Below are positions 1-7,721 of a stretch of 64,000 nt of DNA, piece by piece. Location of the stretch: contig NZ_JAJFET010000003.1 in NCBI RefSeq assembly GCF_020707215.1, positions 1 through 64,000 on the forward strand. Direction: 5' to 3'. The notes under the pieces were generated by a model. The model was given only the letters and a program-made list of their open reading frames with translations. It did no database searches and was not told where the DNA came from. The position numbers and the translations under genes are program-made. This DNA is from Sphingomonas sp. PL-96. GTDB lineage: Bacteria > Pseudomonadota > Alphaproteobacteria > Sphingomonadales > Sphingomonadaceae. Every line of letters starts with the position of its first letter. Position 1 is the first letter of the stretch.

Positions 1-50
<50 letters not shown>

Positions 51-64
<14 letters not shown>

Positions 65-107
65 CACACAAAACAGCCCCGTCTCACCAGAGACGGGGCT
101 GTTTGCG
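51..107 (+). repeat. Direct repeat copy 1 (tRNA 3' end plus terminator; att-like)
   Basis: This 57-nt segment recurs at 11355-11411 with three mismatches (positions 65, 82 and 102). It covers the last 14 nt of tRNA-fMet, the spacer and the terminator. Weaker similarity continues to about 165, where both copies share text around GTGCCCCTGC. On the minus strand that text corresponds to the last codons of a recombinase gene. The arrangement is typical of an attachment site at a tRNA 3' end. Confidence 0.75.
71..104 (+). terminator. Terminator hairpin of tRNA-fMet
   Basis: A perfect 15-bp stem is formed by 71-85 and 90-104 around the loop ACCA and ends in TTT. It starts seven bases after the tRNA CCA end. 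The stem is A/T at the base and GC-rich above it, as in a bidirectional intrinsic terminator. Confidence 0.75.
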
Positions 108-150
108 TTTGAGCCGTCAGCAGCAGGGCGCAGACGGCGCTACGGCGGCT

Positions 151-426
151 GTGCCCCTGCGCAGGGAGGCAGTCGCGGCCGCCCGGGCTTACGCCGACAA
201 GCGCGGTTGCGCCGCTTGGCGGGAAGGTTCTCAAGCGGCTGTACGGGTCGCGTTAGGGGGCCGGGATCTGTGGCGCGTGACGGCCGACGATGCACCCATA
301 CCCGGTGAGCCGGATTGGTGGTACGAATTTGACGGCGGCCAGTCGTACTTGATCGATGCCGAGCACGGCGAGTGCGTTGGCATTGGCGTCGTCCATAGCG
401 ATGTATTCTTCGGTTCTCTGGGCTGA
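151..426 (+). CDS. Hypothetical protein, possibly 5'-truncated
   Basis: A 91-codon frame starts at GTG 151; a longer in-frame TTG is at 103. Neither start has a convincing ribosome binding site. The C-terminal two thirds look protein-like, rich in Trp, Asp and Gly (DWWYEFDGG, SYLIDAEHGECVG), while the first residues fall inside the duplicated att-like sequence. I do not recognise the family. The gene may have lost its native 5' end when the flanking sequence was rearranged, so the reading frame is more certain than the start. Confidence 0.4.
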   Translation: MPLRREAVAAARAYADKRGCAAWREGSQAAVRVALGGRDLWRVTADDAPIPGEPDWWYEFDGGQSYLIDAEHGECVGIGVVHSDVFFGSLG

Positions 427-1001
427 GTAACGCGAGCGGACGAGTCATAATCACGAGTTGAGTCTACGCTGAAGCGCCAGCGGATTGTGGTGAGGACCCA
501 AACTCCACCGTTCAGAACGTCCTTCCCGCTCCCCTAGAAGCAGAGGCCATCGCCCACCGGTTCCGAAAGCTGCCGTTCGATCAGGTGGCTGCCGCAAGTA
601 CGATAAGTGGAAACTGGTCTGTCCGCGACCGGCAGCGAGCACTCCAAGCAGCCGAACGGAGGGCGGGCGCATTGGGCCTTGCGGATTGCTTGCTGACCGC
701 CGCATCTGATGCCTCAGCCTTTTGTGTTGGCTGAACGAAACGTCGGCCCGACGAGGTATCCGGATGCACGGGTGTGTAATCCGACATCCCGCAGAAAGGC
801 TGGGCACCGAAAAAAAAAAGCGCCGAGGAGCGCCTCCACGAGATGCTCCCGTTCCGCCTTTCGCAGCGGGGCATTCCCTTCGCCCGGAGTGAGTTTCCTT
901 CATCCAAGATGTGAAACATGCGTTTGATCTACTTCGGGCGGGCGATGAATAGTCGCAGCAGGTCGGCATCAGGCCGGCGGTCAAGATCGATGGAGAGTTT
1001 G
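427..1001. other. Gene-free stretch
   Basis: I see no convincing gene between the small hypothetical frame and the first SDR. Open frames here have no recognisable protein features. A run of ten A (810-819) next to a weak GCGC/GCGC hairpin (820-833) could be a poor minus-strand terminator. The stretch fits degraded island DNA just inside the tRNA attachment site. Confidence 0.5.
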
Positions 1002-1751
1002 ATGCTGCTTTCGGGAAAGGTTGCAATCGTCACAGGTGCCGCGTCGGCTCGCGGTATCGGCCGCGCTACGGCCCGGACCTTCGCCGAGCAAGGCGCGACG
1101 GTGGCCATCATCGACCTGGATCCGGGCAGTGCCGCGGCGGCAGCCGAGTCTCTTGGCGCAAAGCATCTGGGTCTCGGCGCAAACGTCGCCGACGAAACCG
1201 CCGTCGCCGCTGCGGTTGCCGCCGTAGCGGAGCAGTTCGGGCGGATCGACATTCTCGTCAACAATGCCGGCATCACCCAGCCGGTGAAGACGCTGGAGAT
1301 CGGCCGGGCCGACTACGATCGCATCCTCGACGTCAACCTGCGCGGCACGCTGATCTGCTCGCAGGCGGTGATCCCGCACATGATCCGCGCGGGCGGCGGC
1401 AGCATCGTGTGCATCTCGTCCGTGTCGGCGCAGCGGGGCGGCGGCATCTTCGGCGGTCCGCACTACAGCGCGGCCAAGGCCGGCGTGCTCGGCCTCGCCA
1501 AGGCGATGGCGCGCGAGTTCGGGCCGCAGCAGGTGCGGGTGAACTCGATCACCCCGGGGCTGATCTCGACCGACATTACCGCGGGCAAGCTCAGCGACGC
1601 GCAGGAAGCCGAGATTCGCGCCGGCATCCCGCTCGCCCGCCTTGGCCGCGCCGACGACGTCGCCAATGCCGCGCTCTATCTCGCCAGCGACCTGTCGAGC
1701 TATCTTACCGGCATTACGCTCGACGTGAACGGCGGGATGCTGATCCACTGA
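1002..1751 (+). CDS. SDR-family oxidoreductase
   Basis: A 249-aa classical short-chain dehydrogenase/reductase, probably an NAD(P)-dependent sugar or hydroxy-acid dehydrogenase in the cytoplasm. The nucleotide-binding loop is TGAASARGIG (residues 11-20), with two more residues than the common TGxxxGIG. An NNAG motif, a catalytic serine region (ISSVSAQ) and Tyr155/Lys159 (YSAAK) follow. I chose ATG 1002 because GGAG sits about six bases upstream and MLLSGKVAIVTG is the usual SDR N-terminus; ATG 990 is the alternative. It is convergent with the LysR gene and is the first gene of the putative sugar island. The substrate cannot be read from sequence. Confidence 0.88.
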   Translation: MLLSGKVAIVTGAASARGIGRATARTFAEQGATVAIIDLDPGSAAAAAESLGAKHLGLGANVADETAVAAAVAAVAEQFGRIDILVNNAGITQPVKTLEIGRADYDRILDVNLRGTLICSQAVIPHMIRAGGGSIVCISSVSAQRGGGIFGGPHYSAAKAGVLGLAKAMAREFGPQQVRVNSITPGLISTDITAGKLSDAQEAEIRAGIPLARLGRADDVANAALYLASDLSSYLTGITLDVNGGMLIH

Positions 1752-1767
1752 GGCGCGCGGCGCGGGC

Positions 1768-2652
1768 TCAGCCCGCGTCCGCCGACCCGGCGAGTTCGTC
1801 GAGCAGCCAGCGCGTGAACGCCTTCACGATCGGTCGGTCGGCGTTGCGCTTGGGATAGACGAGGTAATGGCCGGTCTCGGCCAGGTCCTCGCTCCGTCCC
1901 TCCAGCGGTGCGACCAGCCGCCCGTTCGCCAGTTCGCGTTCGGCGAGCCGAGTCGAATCAAGGCAGATGCCGAGGCCATCGGCGGCGGCGCTGATCGCCA
2001 TGAAGCTCCGGTCGAAGCGCATGGTCGAGCCCTGGCCTGGCTGCACTCCGTTGGCGCGAAACCACCTGTCCCACTGCACCGACTTGAGCGTGCTGCAGAT
2101 CAGCATGTGTCCGAGCAGGTCCACCGGCGTCTTGATCCGGGTGGCGAGGGCGGGCGTGCACAGCGGGCGGATCCGCTCCTCGCCGAGCGGATGAACGGAA
2201 AGCCCTTCCTGTTCGCGCATGCCATAGACGATGTCGGCGTCGAACTCGTCGTTGGTGAAGCGGCTGTAGTCGGTGTCGGCGGCGATCTGCACTTCCATGC
2301 CGGGATTGGTCGCGAGGAACTTGTGCAGCCGCGGGGTCAGCCACTGCGCGGCGAAGCTCGGCGCGGCGTGGAGTCGAAGGACCTCGGCCTGGCGGCTTGC
2401 TACTGCCTTGATCCCCGAACGCACCAGCGCCAGTGCCTCCTCCACCGGGCCGTGCAGCGTACGCCCGTCAAGCGTCAGCGCGAGCTGGCGGCCGTCGCGA
2501 TCGAACAGCAGCGCACCCAAATCGCGCTCGAGTTTGGCGATCGCGTGGCTGACTGCGCTGGGCGAGAGGTTGAGCTCCTCCGCCGCCGCCTTGAACGAAA
2601 GGTGGCGAGCCGCGGCATCGAAGACGTGCAAGGCACCAAGGCTGATATGCAT
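1768..2652 (-). CDS. LysR-family transcriptional regulator (GcvA-like)
   Basis: A 294-aa LysR-type regulator. The N-terminal winged helix-turn-helix (residues about 5-65) has the family signature FKAAAEELNLSPSAVSHAI, followed by a periplasmic-binding-protein-like effector domain. The start at MHISLGALHVFDAA fits GcvA/AmpR-type relatives. It is divergent from the split transketolase genes, with a 124-bp intergenic region that holds a CAAAC-N5-GTTTG palindrome, so it probably controls that operon. The effector is unknown; a sugar or sugar acid is inferred from context. Confidence 0.88.
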   Translation of the reverse strand: MHISLGALHVFDAAARHLSFKAAAEELNLSPSAVSHAIAKLERDLGALLFDRDGRQLALTLDGRTLHGPVEEALALVRSGIKAVASRQAEVLRLHAAPSFAAQWLTPRLHKFLATNPGMEVQIAADTDYSRFTNDEFDADIVYGMREQEGLSVHPLGEERIRPLCTPALATRIKTPVDLLGHMLICSTLKSVQWDRWFRANGVQPGQGSTMRFDRSFMAISAAADGLGICLDSTRLAERELANGRLVAPLEGRSEDLAETGHYLVYPKRNADRPIVKAFTRWLLDELAGSADAG

Positions 2653-2683
2653 GGGCTCACATGAACCCAGTTCATCTGTGGTG

Positions 2684-2698
2684 CAAACATAGCGTTTG
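2684..2698. promoter_or_regulatory. Possible LysR operator palindrome
   Basis: CAAAC (2684-2688), five bases, then GTTTG (2694-2698) form a perfect inverted repeat. It lies 32 bases upstream of the LysR start and about 80 bases upstream of the transketolase start. The position fits an autoregulatory LysR site, but the palindrome is short. Confidence 0.35.
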
Positions 2699-2776
2699 TC
2701 TGATCGGCGCCGCCGCCGTCTACTCAGCTCACGACAGGACCGTCCGCAAGGGACGGATTGCCGAGAGGAGCCAGAA

Positions 2777-3655
2777 GTGAGCGCCGTTGCCGCCGCCAAC
2801 ATGCCCGTTCGCCAGCTAGCGGAACGGGCCTATCATATTCGCAAGCACGCCCTGCGCATGGGTGCTGTCCAGGGGCAGGGCTATGTCGGCCAGGCCCTTG
2901 GCGTCGCCGATGTGCTCGCGGTTTCCTATTTTCGTGCGCTCCGCTACCGGCCCGACGAGCCCGAATGGGAGGGCCGCGACCGTTTCCTGCTCTCGATCGG
3001 CCATTATGCGATCGCGCTCTATGCCGCGCTGATCGAGGCCGGGATCGTGCCCTTCGACGAGCGGGAGACCTATGGCTCGGACGACAGCCGACTGCCGATG
3101 TCGGGCATGGCCTCCTATACGCCCGGCATGGAAATCTCCGGCGGCTCGCTCGGCCAGGGGCTCGGCATCGCGGTCGGCATGGCATTGGGCCTCAAGCGCA
3201 AGGGCTCGGACCGCTTCGTCTACAATCTGCTCTCCGACGGCGAGCTCGGCGAAGGGTCGACCTGGGAGGCCGCGCTCTCGGCACCGCACTGGAAGCTCGA
3301 CAACCTCATCGCGATCGTCGACTTCAACAACCAGCAGGCCGACGGCCCCTCGATGGACGTGCTCGGCCATCCCGATCTCGTCGCCAAGTTCCAGGCGTTC
3401 GGCTGGCATGCCCAGCGCGTCGACGGCAACGACATCGAGGCGTTGGTTGCCGCCTTCGACACCGCCCGCGAGCTGCGCGAGCCCAAGCCACGCATCATCA
3501 TCGCCGACACGCTGATGGGCCGCGGCGTGCCCTTCCTCGAACAGCGCGAGAAGACGCATTTTATCCGCGTCGACGAGGATGAATGGGACAAGGCGATTGC
3601 TGATGTTGACGCCGGCTGGGCCGCCCAGGGCGGCACCGTCAACAGCGCGATCTGA
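2777..3655 (+). CDS. Transketolase, N-terminal (TPP-binding) subunit
   Basis: A 292-aa protein matching the thiamine-diphosphate-binding half of transketolase. It has SIGHYA, the GSLGQGLGIAVGMALG stretch and the metal/TPP motif GELGEGSTWEAA followed by DFNNQQADG. Start GTG 2777 is preceded by GAGAGGAG. The C-terminal half is encoded by the next gene 12 bases downstream, so the two form a heteromeric split enzyme. Such split transketolases usually belong to dedicated catabolic clusters (for example apulose-4-phosphate transketolase) rather than the central pentose phosphate pathway. Neighbouring dehydrogenases and sugar transporters suggest a role in sugar cleavage by two-carbon transfer. Confidence 0.92.
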   Translation: MSAVAAANMPVRQLAERAYHIRKHALRMGAVQGQGYVGQALGVADVLAVSYFRALRYRPDEPEWEGRDRFLLSIGHYAIALYAALIEAGIVPFDERETYGSDDSRLPMSGMASYTPGMEISGGSLGQGLGIAVGMALGLKRKGSDRFVYNLLSDGELGEGSTWEAALSAPHWKLDNLIAIVDFNNQQADGPSMDVLGHPDLVAKFQAFGWHAQRVDGNDIEALVAAFDTARELREPKPRIIIADTLMGRGVPFLEQREKTHFIRVDEDEWDKAIADVDAGWAAQGGTVNSAI

Positions 3656-3667
3656 GGGAACCCGACC

Positions 3668-4663
3668 ATGAACGCACCCGTCCGCCTCAAGACCTCGGCC
3701 ATGATCGCTTCGATCGCTGCCGAGGGACAGCGCACCATCGCCGCACCGTTCGGTCACGCGCTGGCCAAGGCCGCAGAGACCCGCCCGCGCATCGTCGGCA
3801 TGACCGCCGATCTGGGCAAATACACCGACCTGCACATCTTCCAGCAGGCGCATCCCGACCGCTTCTATCAGATGGGCATGGCCGAGCAGTTGCTGATGAT
3901 GTCGGCGGCCGGAATGGCGCGCGAGGGTTTCCAGCCCTGGGTCACGACCTATGCGGTGTTCGCCGCGCGGCGCGCCTATGACTTCCTCTGCCTCGCGATC
4001 GCCGAAGAGGACCTGGATGTGAAGGTCGCGTGCGCGCTGCCGGGCCTCACCACGGGCTATGGCCCGTCGCACCAGGCGACGGAGGATCTCGCGATCTTCC
4101 GCGGCATGCCCAACCTCACCATCCTGGATCCCTGCGACGCGATCGAGATCGAGCAGGCGACGACCGCGCTCGCCGACCATCGCGGCCCCGTCTACATGCG
4201 GTTGCTGCGCGGCAAGGTGCCGGCAGTGCTCGACGAGTATGGGTATCAGTTCGAACTCGGCAAGGCGAAAATGCTGCGCGACGGGGCCGACGTGCTGATC
4301 GTCTCGTCGGGCTTGATGACGATGCGCGCACTGGAAACCGCCGATGCGCTTCGCGCCGACAAGCTCGAGGCCGCGGTGCTCCACGTGCCCACGATCAAGC
4401 CGCTCGACGAGGAGACGATCCTGGCCGCCGCGGGTGCGAAGCCCGGCCGGCTCGTGGTGGTTGCCGAGAACCATTCGATCACCGGCGGCCTTGGCGAGGC
4501 GGTAGCGGGCGCGATGATGCGCGGCGGCGTCCACGCACCTTTCCGCCAGGTGGCGCTCCCCGACGCGTTCCTCGACGCGGGCGCGCTGCCGACGCTGCAC
4601 GATCGCTACGGCATTTCGACGCAGGCCATGACCGAGAACATCAAGGCGTGGCTCGCCGCGTAA
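3668..4663 (+). CDS. Transketolase, C-terminal (pyrimidine-binding) subunit
   Basis: A 331-aa partner of the preceding gene, with the PP-type domain first and the transketolase C-terminal domain after about residue 195. The conserved glutamate that activates thiamine diphosphate is in RFYQMGMAEQ (about residues 66-75). PGLTTGYGPSHQATEDLA is the usual substrate-channel region, and VVVAENHSITGGLGEAVA marks the C-terminal domain. GAGGGA upstream of ATG 3668 is a good ribosome binding site. The 12-bp gap to the first subunit implies co-translation. Confidence 0.92.
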   Translation: MNAPVRLKTSAMIASIAAEGQRTIAAPFGHALAKAAETRPRIVGMTADLGKYTDLHIFQQAHPDRFYQMGMAEQLLMMSAAGMAREGFQPWVTTYAVFAARRAYDFLCLAIAEEDLDVKVACALPGLTTGYGPSHQATEDLAIFRGMPNLTILDPCDAIEIEQATTALADHRGPVYMRLLRGKVPAVLDEYGYQFELGKAKMLRDGADVLIVSSGLMTMRALETADALRADKLEAAVLHVPTIKPLDEETILAAAGAKPGRLVVVAENHSITGGLGEAVAGAMMRGGVHAPFRQVALPDAFLDAGALPTLHDRYGISTQAMTENIKAWLAA

Positions 4664-4710
4664 CGGATGCGGGACTCGAAACATCGAGCCTGCCGGATAA
4701 GGAGAGGATT

Positions 4711-6009
4711 ATGACCACCACTGCTCTACGCGCAGGCACTGGCGCGGTGGACGGCGGCGTCTACGGCAAGATCGCCTGGCGCATCCTGCCGTTCCTGCTG
4801 CTCTGCTACCTTGCCGCCTATATCGACCGGGTGAACATCGGCTTCGCCAAGCTCCAGATGTCTTCGGACCTGGGCTTTTCGGAAGCGGCCTATGGTTTGG
4901 GCGCCGGGATCTTCTTTATCGGCTATTCGATCTTCGAAGTGCCGAGCAACCTGATGCTGCACAAGGTCGGCGCGCGGCGGTGGATCGCGCGCATCCTGAT
5001 CAGCTGGTCGCTCATCTCGGCCTGCTTCGCCTTCGTCGAAACCGAGACGCACTTCTACATCCTGCGCTTCCTGCTGGGCGTCGCGGAGGCCGGGTTCGCG
5101 CCGGGTGCGCTGCTGTACCTGACATACTGGTTCCCCGCGGCACGGCGCTCGCGCGCGAACAGCGCGATGTTCCTGGCGATCCCGCTTGCCGGCATCATCG
5201 GCGCGCCGCTGTCAGGCCTGATCATGGAGCACATGTCCGGCGTCGCCGCTTGGGAAGGCTGGCGCTGGATGTTCGTGATCGAGGCGCTGCCTGCCATGAT
5301 CGCGGGATTGCTGACCTTCCGCTTCCTTCCCGACCGGCCGAGCGACGTGGACTGGCTGTCGCCCGCTGAGAAGCGTCAGGTGCTCGACGATCTTGCCGCG
5401 GATGCGGGTGTGCGAACCGAGCATCTTTCGGTCCGGCAGTTCCTTGCCGACAAGCGCCTGTGGCTGCTGTGCGCGATCTACTTCTGCGTGGTCATGGGGC
5501 AATATGCGATCACCTTCTGGCTGCCGACGATCGTCAAGAACGCTGGCGCGACCGGTCCGTTGATGAACGGGATGCTCACCACCCTGCCGTTCCTCGCCGC
5601 GATGGTGGCCATGCTCGGCTTCAGCTTCTCGGCAGATCGCCACCGCGAGCGCCGCTGGCATCTGATCGTCCCGATGGTGGTGGGTGCCGTCGCACTGACG
5701 ATCGCCTCCTTTGTGCCACACGACCTGACGCTTTCGATTGTGCTGCTGTCGATCGCAGCGGCAGGCATGCTGAGCGCGACCGTGATGTTCTGGAGCTTGC
5801 CGCCCGCCTTTCTCGGCGGCGTGTGGGCGGCCGCCGGCATCGGCGGGATCAACGCGATTGGCAACGTCGCCGGCTTCGTCTCGCCCTATGTGATCGGATC
5901 GCTGGTGTCGGCCGGCGGCGACCTCCGCCTCGGCCTCTATGCGATCACCGCCGCCGTGCTGATCGGCGCAGCCTTGGTGCTGCGGGTGCCCCGCTCGGCC
6001 AATCGTTGA
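4711..6009 (+). CDS. MFS transporter, anion:cation symporter type
   Basis: A 432-aa permease with about 12 hydrophobic segments, likely an inner-membrane proton or cation symporter. N-terminal YIDRVNIGFAKLQM and GAGIFFIGYSIFEVPSNLML are hallmarks of the phthalate/glucarate/tartrate (ACS) branch of the major facilitator superfamily, whose substrates are usually organic anions. Start ATG 4711 follows GGAGAGG directly. It sits 47 bases after the transketolase pair and before a porin gene, so it probably imports a sugar acid made or released in the periplasm. Confidence 0.9.
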   Translation: MTTTALRAGTGAVDGGVYGKIAWRILPFLLLCYLAAYIDRVNIGFAKLQMSSDLGFSEAAYGLGAGIFFIGYSIFEVPSNLMLHKVGARRWIARILISWSLISACFAFVETETHFYILRFLLGVAEAGFAPGALLYLTYWFPAARRSRANSAMFLAIPLAGIIGAPLSGLIMEHMSGVAAWEGWRWMFVIEALPAMIAGLLTFRFLPDRPSDVDWLSPAEKRQVLDDLAADAGVRTEHLSVRQFLADKRLWLLCAIYFCVVMGQYAITFWLPTIVKNAGATGPLMNGMLTTLPFLAAMVAMLGFSFSADRHRERRWHLIVPMVVGAVALTIASFVPHDLTLSIVLLSIAAAGMLSATVMFWSLPPAFLGGVWAAAGIGGINAIGNVAGFVSPYVIGSLVSAGGDLRLGLYAITAAVLIGAALVLRVPRSANR

Positions 6010-6093
6010 TCCGGCGGCGCGTTCTGGCGCGCCGCCTGCTTCCACCCCTGAGGCTCGCAGGACCGCCGTGATCCGGCGCGCCGGAGGAAAGCC

Positions 6094-7479
6094 ATGCTGA
6101 TACTGGCCCTGGCAGCGTCCGTTGCTGCACCCCTTCCGGAGCAGACCGGACCGGTCCTGCCGACCCACGCCCCGGCGCAGACCGGATCCGCCGAGCCGGC
6201 CGAAGCGCCCGCGCAGGAGGCCCTGCCGCCCCGGCCGGCGCCCTCGGCGATCACGGGTGCGCCGCCGCCACCTGCACCGCATCTGCTGGGGGACTGGGGC
6301 GGAGTGCGCACTGCGCTGGAGGCGAACGGCATCACGCCCACGATCCAGTATATCGCGATGCCTGCGTGGAACGTCAGCGGCGGGACACAGGAGCGCGTAG
6401 AATATGCCGGCCAGTTGACCATGGGGGCGACGGCCGATCTCGACCGGATCGCCGGGATCCAGGGCGGATCCTTCCAGCTGCTCGTCACCAACCGCCATGG
6501 CCGCAACCTCAACGCGACCGCCGGACTGGAGGTACTCCAGCAGCCTCAGGCGATCTTCGGCGCCGGCCAGATCTGGCGGTTGTCGCAGCTCTTCTATCGC
6601 CAGAAGCTGGGGAAGGTGGAGGCCAAGATTGGCCGCATGAGCATCGGCGAGGATTTCGGCACGGCACCCTGCTTCTTCGAGAGCCTCTATTTCTGCGGCA
6701 TCGTGCCGGGGCACGTCACCCCCAACTACTGGTACAACCCGCCGGTGAGCGTCTGGGGGGCGCGGGTGAAGGTGGAGGATGGTCTCGGCTACACGCAGGT
6801 CGGGGTCTACGAACGCAACCCCACCAACTTGCGCGAGGATCGTGGCTTCTACCTCGGCACCGCGGGACAGACCGGCGCGCTGATCCCGCTCGAGCGTGGC
6901 TTCACCGTGAAGCTGGGGGGCGACGCGCGGCGCCCCGGCATCTACAAGATCGGCGTGTGGCACGACACGTCGCGCAGCGAGGATCTCGTGCGCGATGTCG
7001 ACGGCGGCTATGCTGCCTTGTCCGGCCTGCCGCTTGCGCAGGCACGCGGGCGATGGGGCGGCTATTTCGTCGCCCGGCAGCAGCTTACCGCGCCGGCAGC
7101 GGACGGCAGCGGTGTGTTCAACCTGTTCCTGAGCGGTACGTTGACGGACGGGCGCACCAATCTGATCCGCTCGATCCTGGTCGCCGGCGGCACCTGGTCG
7201 GGGATCCTGCGCGGCCGGCCCAAGGACGAGATCGGCCTGGCGATCGGCCGCACCCGGATCAACGATCGGCTGACCGAGGTCGAGGCACGCCAGCGCGCGC
7301 TGGGCCTGACCGACCGCTCACCCCAGCGCGCCGAATGGGCGGCCGAGCTGGCCTATTCGATCGTGGTGGATCCCGCCTTCAGCCTGCGGCCCAATCTCCA
7401 GCTCTATCACCACCCGGGCGGTCGCACCGATCGGAACACGGTTGCGGTGCTCGGCCTGGGAGCGTTCGTGACGCTGTGA
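6094..7479 (+). CDS. OprB-type carbohydrate-selective porin
   Basis: A 461-aa outer-membrane protein. It has a short N-terminal hydrophobic segment (LILALAASVAA), then a Pro/Ala-rich linker and the OprB signature LLGDWGGVRTALEANGI (around residues 64-80). Alternating hydrophobic strands fill the rest, including GGYFVARQQL and LRPNLQLYHHPGG near the C-terminus, as in this family. It presumably lets the sugar cross the outer membrane to the PQQ dehydrogenase encoded next. The signal peptide is short and the cleavage site is unclear. Confidence 0.87.
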   Translation: MLILALAASVAAPLPEQTGPVLPTHAPAQTGSAEPAEAPAQEALPPRPAPSAITGAPPPPAPHLLGDWGGVRTALEANGITPTIQYIAMPAWNVSGGTQERVEYAGQLTMGATADLDRIAGIQGGSFQLLVTNRHGRNLNATAGLEVLQQPQAIFGAGQIWRLSQLFYRQKLGKVEAKIGRMSIGEDFGTAPCFFESLYFCGIVPGHVTPNYWYNPPVSVWGARVKVEDGLGYTQVGVYERNPTNLREDRGFYLGTAGQTGALIPLERGFTVKLGGDARRPGIYKIGVWHDTSRSEDLVRDVDGGYAALSGLPLAQARGRWGGYFVARQQLTAPAADGSGVFNLFLSGTLTDGRTNLIRSILVAGGTWSGILRGRPKDEIGLAIGRTRINDRLTEVEARQRALGLTDRSPQRAEWAAELAYSIVVDPAFSLRPNLQLYHHPGGRTDRNTVAVLGLGAFVTL

Positions 7480-7721
7480 CCGAAGTCGGCGCCCTTGGTC
7501 GAACAGCAGCGGGATTCGGGTTTCGGCGGTAAGGCGTTCTGCTCTGCGCAACCGTGTGAGCAAGAATCACGCTGCACGAAAGTTTTGCACCTCCCGCACT
7601 GCTTGCTTGAGCTCGCTGAAAGCATGGCCGAAAGCCCGTCGTGCTCCCGCACGTCATGCCGCGCGGGAGTGTCAAGCTTCGCCACTTGGGTCCCGCGACC
7701 GTGGCAATTGCGGAGGCTCAA

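Noticed and set aside
810-833. Minus-strand intrinsic terminator with ten T
   Set aside because: The stem is only about five base pairs and no minus-strand gene upstream can be supported.
581-919. Minus-strand frame of 112 codons before the first SDR
   Set aside because: No recognisable motifs, no ribosome binding site, and composition typical of random GC-rich frames.
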